From CAZWFW01 sp964633445 (GTDB lineage: Archaea; Undinarchaeota; CAZWFW01), in the NCBI GenBank assembly GCA_964633445.1, contig CAZWFW010000017.1, positions 1 to 19,886 of the forward strand: 19,886 nt of DNA, in the 5' to 3' direction. Below are positions 6,452-13,631 of the stretch, one piece after another. The translations under genes were made by a program, and so were the position numbers. The notes beneath the pieces are model-generated. The model saw nothing but the letters and a program-made list of their open reading frames with translations. It made no database searches and was not told the DNA's origin. Numbering within the stretch: the first letter of the stretch is position 1; every line of letters starts with the position of its first letter.

Positions 6452-6580
6452 AGCCCGCCTCTCCGCAAGGACAGCGGGTTTAACGGGGGGCTGGCACTCC
6501 CCGAGCTACCGAGGCGCATCCCCTGGTAGCTCAAACCTCCCCGTTAGGAATCCTTGCCCTTAGTGCGGGGAGGATGTCAA
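6452..6580 (+). ncRNA. IS200/IS605 right end with likely omega-RNA scaffold
   Basis: This GC-rich island follows the broken tnpB. The stems I can see are CCCGC 6454-6458 with GCGGG 6474-6478; TAACGGGG 6481-6488 with CCCCGTTA 6539-6546; GAGCTACC 6503-6510 with GGTAGCTC 6525-6532; and a terminal hairpin CCTCCCCG 6536-6543 with CGGGGAGG 6566-6573, ending in ATGTCAA. All pairings are perfect. The second and fourth compete, as a switch between RNA scaffold and transposition-end hairpin would. In such elements the RNA spans the tnpB 3' end and this end region, and its guide is the adjacent flank, here starting about 6580. Expression is unproven and the cognate nuclease is dead. Confidence 0.6.
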
Positions 6581-6655
6581 AATATTCAAGAAACTGCAAA
6601 GCAACAGAAAGATAAATGAAGGTTTTAGACGAATGTTATTAATAATGTAATATCC

Positions 6656-7141
6656 ATGAAAGCCGCTGCTGCTTTACGAGGTATAATATCCACTTATGAT
6701 GTCGCAATAGCCTTAACAATATTTGCTTTCATTGCTTTATTCTACCTTTCAGCGTTATCGCATGTTGCTATGCAAGCGAATAACATAGAGAGTGTTGCAG
6801 AGAGGGTGGCAGCAAATTTATTCGAAAGCTATGGTATACCACCAGATTGGCATGTTTCCTTCCTCTCTAACCAAAATTTTAATGAGGTGCTAAGCGTAGG
6901 CTTAGCAAAAGATTTTGGGGAAATTGATTGGAAAAAAGTGGAGGCTTTGTACAATATGAGCGCTAATGATTACGATAAAACAAGACTAAAGCTTGGTATC
7001 GGAAGGTATAACTTTTATCTTGAGATTGGTGATTTGGTGATTGGCAAAGCCCCTACAAATGCGAAAAATGTTATTGTAATAACGAGGAAGGTTTTGGCTG
7101 GTGGGGATGCTAAGGATGCAAAGCTTTGTATCTGGCAATAA
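6656..7141 (+). CDS. Pilin-like protein with class III signal peptide
   Basis: 161 residues, first gene of the pilus operon. The N-terminus has a short basic leader ending in R8-G9, then a hydrophobic helix (IISTYDVAIALTIFAFIALF), the arrangement cleaved by archaeal prepilin peptidases and used to pack pilin subunits. The rest is a small soluble domain with no recognised family. It overlaps the next gene, so the two are probably coupled. In related archaeal operons such small pilin-like proteins act as minor pilins or pseudopilins beside a TadC/GspE machine. The upstream region has only the decayed IS end (to 6580) and an AT-rich stretch without a convincing TATA box, so the promoter is uncertain and may have been altered by the insertion. 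Confidence 0.65.
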   Translation: MKAAAALRGIISTYDVAIALTIFAFIALFYLSALSHVAMQANNIESVAERVAANLFESYGIPPDWHVSFLSNQNFNEVLSVGLAKDFGEIDWKKVEALYNMSANDYDKTRLKLGIGRYNFYLEIGDLVIGKAPTNAKNVIVITRKVLAGGDAKDAKLCIWQ

Positions 7142-7562
7142 AGCGTTTATTTTGACTTTGGAAGCGTTGCTAGCGGCAAGTATAGCTTTAGCATTATTTT
7201 ACGCATTTCTTCATACTAAAGGAGAAACAGTCAATTACCCAGCAGATTTGTTGATGTTTATGCAGTTAAATGATGCGATAATTTTGCTTGAAGCTAATAG
7301 CACATTGAATTATGCGATATTAAATAATGAATACGATTTGATAAATGCAAGTTTAAATGATGTAAGGATTTGCGTTAAAGGCTATGTAAAGGTTTATAAT
7401 GCCACCTCCTTAAACTTAATCACTCAGCAAAATATTGGTAAGAAAGGTTGCACTGAGGCAAATGAGAAGGTAACTACAAGAAGATTCTTCGCTGTTATTA
7501 ACAACTCAGCATACACTCCCCAATACTTTGCTGAAATATATTTGGAGGGATGGCCTGCTTGA
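7107..7562 (+). CDS. Pilin-like protein 2
   Basis: About 150 residues. The N-terminus GNKAFILTLEALLAASIALA resembles pilin-type leaders, with Glu a few residues into the hydrophobic helix as in type IV pilins. Candidate starts are GTG 7101, ATG 7107 and ATG 7116; the GGTGGGG at 7099-7106 is well spaced for ATG 7116 and close to 7107, so the true start could be 9 nt later than given. The outer domain has N-x-S/T sequons (NST, NAS, NAT, NNS) and two cysteines (ICVKG, KGCTE) that may pair. The gene overlaps both neighbours. It has no name I can support; its place in the operon and its leader are the basis for the call. Confidence 0.65.
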   Translation: MLRMQSFVSGNKAFILTLEALLAASIALALFYAFLHTKGETVNYPADLLMFMQLNDAIILLEANSTLNYAILNNEYDLINASLNDVRICVKGYVKVYNATSLNLITQQNIGKKGCTEANEKVTTRRFFAVINNSAYTPQYFAEIYLEGWPA

Positions 7563-8452
7563 AGGGCATGATAACAAGCATAATAACGCTAGCATTTTTC
7601 CTAGCTCTATTCGGAGCTCTAGTGCTGGAGATGCAAAGCAAAGAGTTAAGAATAAGAAATAAGGGGGATGCTCTAATTGTGTATAGACTTAGTCAAGATT
7701 TTAGAGAAGTAGGGTTTAATATTAGGAGGATAATTGGGATAAATGCTAATGTAACAAGAGAAAATGGTAAGGTAATCCTAAATATTAGCGATTTCTTTGA
7801 AAATATTGATTTTAGTGCTGGTATTTTAAATTTTGAAGATTTTGTAATGAATAAAAGCATAGGGAACAAAATTTTTGATATAACCTTCGGAACTACCCCA
7901 AATTCTACTGAAAGTATAATCATAGAGCCTTATGGAATTTACTATGGTTATGGGAATTATGCAAAATACAATATTTCAATTTACAAGCCTGATGCAAACA
8001 TAGCTGCGAACATCACTTACTATGAGCTTATTATTAATGTTCCTTATTATGTTAATGCCAGTGCCAGCTCAGCAACACTTTATAATTGTACTACGCTTGA
8101 AGAAAGCGAACTTTGTAGACCTATTTATATAAACGTTACAGGAACTGATGGTAGCTATTTTAGTGTCGCTGACAAACTTTTTACAGATGAAACATCAATA
8201 ATGCATGTGGTTTTTAATGATACATCAACTTATATTAACATAACATTTGGAAAAGATACAAGTAATAACAACGGTACTTTGGTTATAGTATATTCAGATG
8301 ATGATATTAAAGCTGATCTGAATTTTAGGTTTGATTTGAATGCGACAAATGTAAGGGAGCCTGTAAGACTGGTTTTCAATCAGGATGTAATAGTAAGTAA
8401 TAAATTGTTTGAGATAGAAAAAAGAGATAAGGTAGTGCTTACTGAGGGCTGA
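7550..8452 (+). CDS. Pilin-like surface protein, sequon-rich
   Basis: About 300 residues, the largest of the three pilin-like proteins. The leader LKG-MITSIITLAFFLALFGAL is a class III signal with K-G at the cleavage site. ATG 7550 has GGAGG only one base upstream; TTG 7559 would be correctly spaced (10 nt) from that GGAGG, give M-K-G and overlap the previous stop as TTGA, so it may be the real start. The exported part is beta-rich and unusually dense in N-x-S/T sequons (about a dozen, for example NVT, NIS, NST, NIT, NAS, NCT, NDT, NGT, NAT), pointing to heavy N-glycosylation outside the cell. It could be the main filament subunit or an adhesin-like tip. Family unrecognised. Confidence 0.65.
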   Translation: MACLKGMITSIITLAFFLALFGALVLEMQSKELRIRNKGDALIVYRLSQDFREVGFNIRRIIGINANVTRENGKVILNISDFFENIDFSAGILNFEDFVMNKSIGNKIFDITFGTTPNSTESIIIEPYGIYYGYGNYAKYNISIYKPDANIAANITYYELIINVPYYVNASASSATLYNCTTLEESELCRPIYINVTGTDGSYFSVADKLFTDETSIMHVVFNDTSTYINITFGKDTSNNNGTLVIVYSDDDIKADLNFRFDLNATNVREPVRLVFNQDVIVSNKLFEIEKRDKVVLTEG

Positions 8453-8485
8453 TACTGAAAAATTGTCATGCTGTAGTGGTGAAAA

Positions 8486-10387
8486 ATGGAGGAACTTGAA
8501 AAAATAGAGAAATTGCTTGAAAGTAAAGCTGATTATGAAAAAGATATTGAGAGAATAAAGGAGATTATTTTAAGCATAAAGGAGAAAATAAAGGATACTG
8601 GAAAGAGAAAAATTGTTATAAGGACAACTGCAGATAGACTTCTCGAAATTGTTGAAAAAACTTCTAACAGGGTAGATGTGGAGACTCTTGCTAAGAGATT
8701 GGAGTTGCCTGAAGGAAAAATAGTAAAATGGGTAAGAATTCTTGACAAGGAGGGTTTGCTAAAAGTAATTCAGCCAAAAAAACCCTTTGAAAAGATTTCC
8801 GTTGAACCTCTGGTAGCTAAAAGGAAGAGATATCCTAGAATAATTCTAACACAGATTAATAAAAAGAAGTATACGTTGGAGTCTTACGTAATTTATGTGG
8901 ATAAGGTTCCGATTTATGTAAGTATATGCAAGGTTTATGGAGAATTCGCACCGGTTTATGAAATAGAATTGCCTACGGTTGGTGAAGCTACAAAGGCAAT
9001 ACTTTCCGATATTGTGGAAGAGTTGCCTGAAGTAGTGGAATTAGAAGCTCAGGAAGTTCTGGATATAAGAAGATCCGCTGAGGTTAGGAGAAAATTTATG
9101 ACACTCGTTTCTGATAGGATATTGAGAGAATTTCCTGAAATAAGTGATGAGAATAGGGCTATTCTGGCGGGTATGCTCTTGCACGATGTTCTTGGCCTGG
9201 ATGTTATTGAGATACTAATAGCTGATGACGCATTGGAAGAAATAATTATTAATGGAAGTTTGCAGCCGATTTCTGTTTACCATAAGAAATATGGATGGCT
9301 AAAAACGAATGCTTATGTCAGAGATGAGGAACTGATTTACAGCTATGCATCCCAAATTGGTAGGAAGGTTAGAAGGCAAATAAGCCTTATGAATCCTATA
9401 ATGGACGCTCATTTGCCGAGCGGTGATAGGGTTAATGCAATACTTTCCCCAATCTCGACGTTCGGAAACGTGCTTTCAATAAGAAAATTTGCAAGAAATC
9501 CATGGACAATAGTGCAATTTATAGATCCAAAGCTTAAAACTTTGAGTGATGAAGTAGCAGCATTTCTATGGCTTTGCGTTCAATATGAGCTTAACATACT
9601 TGTTGCTGGTGGTTCTGCAAGCGGAAAGACAAGCTTACTAAATACATTATGTGCATTTATACCACCAAACAACCACATCGTTAGCATAGAGGAAGTTAGG
9701 GAGCTTAATCTACCGAAGTATTTGCATTGGAATTGGACACCCCTAACATCAAGAGCGCCTGGGCCTGAGGGAAAGGGGGAGATTACAATTTATGATTTGC
9801 TAATAAATTCCTTGAGAATGCGTCCTGACAGGATAATCCTTGGAGAGGTTAGAAGAGCTGAGGAAGCAAGGGTATTGTTTGAGGCCGCGCATACGGGTCA
9901 TGTTGTGTACTCAACTATGCACGCTGACACAGCATACCAAGCATACAGACGTTTAATTAACCCACCAATAAACATTCCCGAAATGGAGATTGCAAGTTTG
10001 CATTTGGTTGTTGTTCAATACAGGGATAGAAAGAAAGGATTTAGAAGAACGTTTGAGGTTTCTGAGGTTGTAACTGGTGAAGAAGTATTGGAAAAACCAA
10101 AATTGAGGCTAAACATTCTTTATAGATGGAGACCAAGGACCGATAAAATAGAGAAGATAGGAAGCAGTGTTAGGGTTTTTGAGGAGATAAACATGTACAC
10201 TGGAATGACTGAGAAGGAAATTTTAAGCGATCTTTCGGAAAAGAGGGCAATTTTGAGATGGATGCTCAAGAATGGTATTGCTAATGTGGATGCTGTTGGA
10301 AGAGTTGTTTATGAATACTATGAGGATCCCGAAGGAGTAGTTGAGATTGCTAAAAGAAATAAAAGTCCTAAAGAAATATTCGGATGA
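8486..10387 (+). CDS. Type IV pilus/archaellum-type secretion ATPase with winged-helix extension
   Basis: 633 residues, a GspE/ArlI-superfamily hexameric ATPase that powers pilin assembly at the cytoplasmic membrane. Residues about 1-45 are a charged coiled coil. About 46-100 look like a winged helix (LLEIVEKTSNRVDVETLAKRL, then KIVKWVRILDKEGLLKV). The N-terminal ATPase-associated domain follows, with DALEEIIINGSLQP and MDAHLPSGDRVNAIL. Walker A is GGSASGKTS at about 375-383; Asp/Glu box and Walker B are HIVSIEEVRE and RPDRIILGEVR (about 445-456); the His box is AAHTGHVVYSTMHAD. The length exceeds the usual about 500-550 of ArlI because of the N-terminal part. GGTGA 5 nt before the ATG is a Shine-Dalgarno. 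The stop overlaps the next start (ATGA). Confidence 0.93.
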   Translation: MEELEKIEKLLESKADYEKDIERIKEIILSIKEKIKDTGKRKIVIRTTADRLLEIVEKTSNRVDVETLAKRLELPEGKIVKWVRILDKEGLLKVIQPKKPFEKISVEPLVAKRKRYPRIILTQINKKKYTLESYVIYVDKVPIYVSICKVYGEFAPVYEIELPTVGEATKAILSDIVEELPEVVELEAQEVLDIRRSAEVRRKFMTLVSDRILREFPEISDENRAILAGMLLHDVLGLDVIEILIADDALEEIIINGSLQPISVYHKKYGWLKTNAYVRDEELIYSYASQIGRKVRRQISLMNPIMDAHLPSGDRVNAILSPISTFGNVLSIRKFARNPWTIVQFIDPKLKTLSDEVAAFLWLCVQYELNILVAGGSASGKTSLLNTLCAFIPPNNHIVSIEEVRELNLPKYLHWNWTPLTSRAPGPEGKGEITIYDLLINSLRMRPDRIILGEVRRAEEARVLFEAAHTGHVVYSTMHADTAYQAYRRLINPPINIPEMEIASLHLVVVQYRDRKKGFRRTFEVSEVVTGEEVLEKPKLRLNILYRWRPRTDKIEKIGSSVRVFEEINMYTGMTEKEILSDLSEKRAILRWMLKNGIANVDAVGRVVYEYYEDPEGVVEIAKRNKSPKEIFG

Positions 10388-11274
10388 AAGCCCCACTCTT
10401 ACCGTTTTCGCTGGATTTGGCCAAAAGAAAAGCAAAAATATTCGAATTTATGAGTAACACTCTGATAAATCTTTTTCCAGCTTTGGATGAAAACTTAGTT
10501 AAAGCAGGAATAAGGCTAAGTGGTGTGGAGTATTTGAGTATAGCTATTTTCGCAAGCCTTCTATACTTTTTTGCGATCTTCATCTTTTTAATTGCGGTAG
10601 CCCTCTATATGCAAAAATTAACAATTTACTTAGCTATTCGCTATCTCTTTTTAGGTTTGATAGTAGGATTTGCAACTTTTGTCTATTATGCAGCACTACC
10701 CTCTGTTAGAGCTAGAAAAAGGGCTGAAATGATGGAAAGGGAGTTAGTTTTTGCTTTGAGGGATATGACAATTCAAATAAAATCTGGAGTTCCTTTCTTC
10801 GACGCTTTGGTCTTTATAGCTGAAAGTAATTATGGTCCAGTTTCCGAGGAATTTAAGAAGGTTGTTAAGGAGGTAAGCTCTGGATTAAGTGAGGAGGAAG
10901 CTTTAGCAAGGTTGGTTAAGAGAACCGAATCCTTTTATTTGAAACAAGTGGCTTGGCAGGTAATTTCTGCTCTAAGGACAGGAAGAAGTGTTGGGGATAC
11001 CTTGGAGTCTCTTCTTAGCGATCTAATTGCGGATCAAAACACTAAGGTTAGAAGATTTGGTCAGGAGCTGAATTTGTGGGGAGTAATTTACATGATTTTT
11101 GGAGTTGTTATTCCTACTATAGGTGTAGTTTTCCTAGCATTGCTATCCCTTTATGGTGCCTTAGCAGTTACATCATCAACTCTAACCCTTCTTATAATTT
11201 ACTTCCTTGCCTTTCAAATAATCTTCTTCACAAGCATAAGGTCGAGAATACCTGTGCTACTGGCTGGAAGATGA
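10384..11274 (+). CDS. TadC/ArlJ-type pilus platform protein 1
   Basis: 296 residues, a GspF/TadC-domain membrane protein on which the ATPase acts. Two N-terminal transmembrane helices lie at about residues 55-110 (SIAIFASLLYFFAIF, LAIRYLFLGLIVGF). A cytosolic helical domain follows with the family pattern ELVFALRDMTIQIKSGVPFF, then ALRTGRSVGDTLESLL. Two more helices close the protein (VIYMIFGVVIPTIGVVFLAL, LTLLIIYFLAFQIIFF). The archaellum ArlJ joins two GspF domains in one chain, whereas here the second copy is a separate gene directly downstream. Start and stop both sit in ATGA overlaps, so translation is coupled to the ATPase and to platform protein 2. Confidence 0.88.
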   Translation: MKAPLLPFSLDLAKRKAKIFEFMSNTLINLFPALDENLVKAGIRLSGVEYLSIAIFASLLYFFAIFIFLIAVALYMQKLTIYLAIRYLFLGLIVGFATFVYYAALPSVRARKRAEMMERELVFALRDMTIQIKSGVPFFDALVFIAESNYGPVSEEFKKVVKEVSSGLSEEEALARLVKRTESFYLKQVAWQVISALRTGRSVGDTLESLLSDLIADQNTKVRRFGQELNLWGVIYMIFGVVIPTIGVVFLALLSLYGALAVTSSTLTLLIIYFLAFQIIFFTSIRSRIPVLLAGR

Positions 11275-12233
11275 TGGAGAAAATAAGTATGCTGTACCCA
11301 AGAAAGTTTAGAGTAAGTATAGCAAAATTACTGACTTACGCAAAGATAAGGAGAAGTGAAGAAGAATGGTTAGGGATTACAACTATTTTGTCGATCATTG
11401 CTTCAGCAGTACTTGCAATATTCGCATTCTTATATTTTGGCATATCTCCCTTGTTCGTCTTGCTAATTTTTATTATTACATTCTTTTCAGTAATGTATCT
11501 ATTTTATCTTAGCTTACTCTTTGCCGTAGATTCAAGAGTAAGAGACATAGAAAGGAATTTACCAGATGCCCTTGAATTTGTTGCAGGAAATGTAAAAGCT
11601 GGTTTAAGTTTATATTCAGCTTTAAAGGCTATTAAATATCCAGAATTTGGAAAGTTAGCTGAGGAATTAGAGAAAGTTAAGAGCAAGGAACTGGAAGGAA
11701 GCTTACTCGAAATTTCTAAGAAAACGGGATCCCCAAGCCTTAAGCGTATAATAAGGATTGTCATAAATGGTTTAAAGGCTGGAGGATATTTGGGAATTTT
11801 GCTGGAATCTCTGGCTAAAGACCTAAGAAATATTCAAATTTCAAGAAAAGAGGCGCTTGCAAATGTATCTGGATATCTATTTTTCATTCTTTTTGCAGTG
11901 ACCATAGTATGCCCGATCTTGCTTTCAGTTTCTTTGCAATTCATAAATATTTTCATGCAGACAAAGGGGACAATGCTGCTTCCAGAAGAAGCAGGCTACA
12001 TGCCAAAACCACCTTCCTTTGGTATAGATCCTAACACCTTTGAGATTTACTCTTTAATAATTATATTGCTCTCATGCTTCTTTGCAAGTTTAGTTATTGG
12101 TGTTTTAAAGGAAGGTAGGGGTAACCTTGGAATAAAATATCTTCCCATTTTGCTAATAACTTCCCTTGCTATCTATCTCTTAGCCTCTCATAAACTAATA
12201 CCATTATTGCTCAAAGCTCTGGGTGTGTTATGA
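11271..12233 (+). CDS. TadC/ArlJ-type pilus platform protein 2
   Basis: 320 residues if started at ATG 11271, which overlaps the previous stop as ATGA. The frame is open further upstream, but that part is out of frame over the preceding gene and has no conserved content. Two N-terminal helices (ITTILSIIASAVLAIFAFLY, LFVLLIFIITFFSVMYLFY), the cytosolic GspF/TadC domain (ERNLPDALEFVAGNVKAGLS, then GLKAGGYLGILLESLAKDL) and further helices at the C-terminus, the last ending near ALGVL. It is probably the partner of platform protein 1 in a heterodimeric inner-membrane base. The hydrophilic loop before the third pair of helices (about 245-265, KPPSFGIDPNTFE) is likely outside the membrane. Confidence 0.87.
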   Translation: MMEKISMLYPRKFRVSIAKLLTYAKIRRSEEEWLGITTILSIIASAVLAIFAFLYFGISPLFVLLIFIITFFSVMYLFYLSLLFAVDSRVRDIERNLPDALEFVAGNVKAGLSLYSALKAIKYPEFGKLAEELEKVKSKELEGSLLEISKKTGSPSLKRIIRIVINGLKAGGYLGILLESLAKDLRNIQISRKEALANVSGYLFFILFAVTIVCPILLSVSLQFINIFMQTKGTMLLPEEAGYMPKPPSFGIDPNTFEIYSLIIILLSCFFASLVIGVLKEGRGNLGIKYLPILLITSLAIYLLASHKLIPLLLKALGVL

Positions 12234-12916
12234 TGGAAAGGATAAAAACTGGTATTGTTGGGTTTGATGAACTCATAGAAGGGGGATTTCCAAAAGGAGC
12301 CACAGTGCTAGTATACGGGCCCTGTGGCTCAGGAAAAACAACATTTGGAGTTCAGTTTCTCTACAAGGGAGCAACAGAATTTGGGGAGCCAGGCGTATAT
12401 ATAACTCTTGAAAGCGAAGCTGAGGAAGTGAGGAGGTACTATGAAGAGATGGGGTGGGAACTAAAGAGATTGGAAGATGAAAGCAAAATGAGAATCATAA
12501 AAGTTGAGCCGTCTACAGTAAGAGCGTTTGTTGAGAGGCAAGGTACAAGCATATTGGAGATAATACAGGAGATAGGCGCTAAGAGAGTTGTCTTTGACTC
12601 ATTAACATTCTATGCGATGTATTTTCCAGATGATTTTGAAAAAAGAAAGAGTGTTCTAGATCTCTGTAATTTGATAAAAAAACTAGGGTGCACAGCAATT
12701 ATAATAGCGGAATCCTTTGATAAACATCCAATATTTTCAGGAATGGCAGAGTTCATTGTAGATGGCGTTATAAGGCTAAATTTGATAAAGATGGGCCCCG
12801 AGTATAAATTTTCATTAAATATCATTAAGATGCGTGGAACGAAACATAGCAGAAAAATCCATATTTTTGAGATAAATAGGGGAGAGGGTATAAGGGTTAC
12901 TGGAACATTATCCTAA
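12230..12916 (+). CDS. KaiC/ArlH-like RecA-fold ATPase of the pilus operon
   Basis: 228 residues, a single KaiC domain. The entry motif IKTGIVGFDELIEGGFPKG, Walker A GPCGSGKTT (about 29-37), GVYITLESEAEEVRRYY and Walker B RVVFDSLTF (about 119-127) are present. Position as last gene of a unit with an ArlI-type ATPase and ArlJ-type platform mirrors ArlH, which binds ArlI and ArlJ and acts as an ATP-dependent checkpoint of archaellum assembly; the same role here is inference. A general KaiC-like signalling ATPase is the alternative. ATG 12230 overlaps the previous stop (ATGA); a second ATG follows directly. The stop overlaps the convergent gene by 4 bp. A truncated paralogue lies at 2241-2465. 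Confidence 0.85.
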   Translation: MMERIKTGIVGFDELIEGGFPKGATVLVYGPCGSGKTTFGVQFLYKGATEFGEPGVYITLESEAEEVRRYYEEMGWELKRLEDESKMRIIKVEPSTVRAFVERQGTSILEIIQEIGAKRVVFDSLTFYAMYFPDDFEKRKSVLDLCNLIKKLGCTAIIIAESFDKHPIFSGMAEFIVDGVIRLNLIKMGPEYKFSLNIIKMRGTKHSRKIHIFEINRGEGIRVTGTLS

Positions 12917-13593
12917 GCAGCAACAGAGATTGTATGATTTCCAGTAATTACTAGTGAGGATACCTTTCCATCTAGTAGCAGGGTTTTACCTATCTTATTT
13001 ATCCTTCCGTGAAATCCAGAAATCTTAAGTAAATCTTCGTTCAGAAATAGAATCGCTTTCTCTGGAATTGTAATTTTACCTTCTCCAGGACTTTCAATGT
13101 TATCTATTTTAACGTTCTCCATAACGACGTTTGGAACTTCCGTTGTTATTATCGCCTTTATTTGCTTTGAGGAAAAAGAAATATCGCCAATTGTTATTTT
13201 TGAGGCATTTGCAGCTAAAACAATTGTGTTTTGAGTTATGGAAATTCTGCCGCTTGCTCCTTCTATCCTAACTGCTTTAGTGCCATCAAAACTTGTAAGC
13301 ATATTTTCAAATTTAATTATGCTATTATTCCCTTCAGCTTTAAATTCCAATATACTATTCTGACACAAAACGCTAAATGAGGGATTATCAATTGTTATGT
13401 TGCCAACAATGCTGACGTGTCTTGCGATTGTTACATTCCCTTCGCTTTCTATCTGCTTCCCCAAATTTTTAAGGAGAAAGCCAGTAATCCCAAATTTGTT
13501 CTGTTCAACAATATTAGTCTGTGCTAATAAATATGCTAGTATTCCTAAAAGAGCCAAAGCTGCGAAACCTAAAATTAATGTTTTTTCAAACAT
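12913..13593 (-). CDS. Membrane-anchored beta-solenoid-like protein, unknown
   Basis: 226 residues, no family I can name. Residues about 4-25 (KTLILGFAALALLGILAYLL) are a signal anchor. The remainder consists of short strands with regularly spaced I/V and Asn/Gly turns (GNVTIARHVSIVGNITIDN, then ISITQNTIVLAANASKITIG), which suggests a right-handed beta-solenoid outside the cell, with several N-x-S/T sequons. It converges tail-to-tail on the pilus operon with a 4-bp stop overlap and starts only 38 bp from the divergent thiL-like gene. Proximity suggests, but does not show, a surface role linked to the pilus. A bactofilin-like polymer is a structural alternative, though bactofilins are usually cytosolic. 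Confidence 0.7.
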   Translation of the reverse strand: MFEKTLILGFAALALLGILAYLLAQTNIVEQNKFGITGFLLKNLGKQIESEGNVTIARHVSIVGNITIDNPSFSVLCQNSILEFKAEGNNSIIKFENMLTSFDGTKAVRIEGASGRISITQNTIVLAANASKITIGDISFSSKQIKAIITTEVPNVVMENVKIDNIESPGEGKITIPEKAILFLNEDLLKISGFHGRINKIGKTLLLDGKVSSLVITGNHTISVAA

Positions 13594-13631
13594 TAATTTC
13601 TTAATAAATCAACTTATTTAAATTATGTTTT

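Noticed and set aside
6260..6529. Plus-strand open frame of 89 codons as a gene
   Set aside because: It is one frame through the broken tnpB and the structured right end; only short parts match TnpB.
11076..11270. N-terminal extension of platform protein 2
   Set aside because: Out-of-frame reading over platform protein 1; the ATGA overlap at 11271 fits the coupling used by the other genes.
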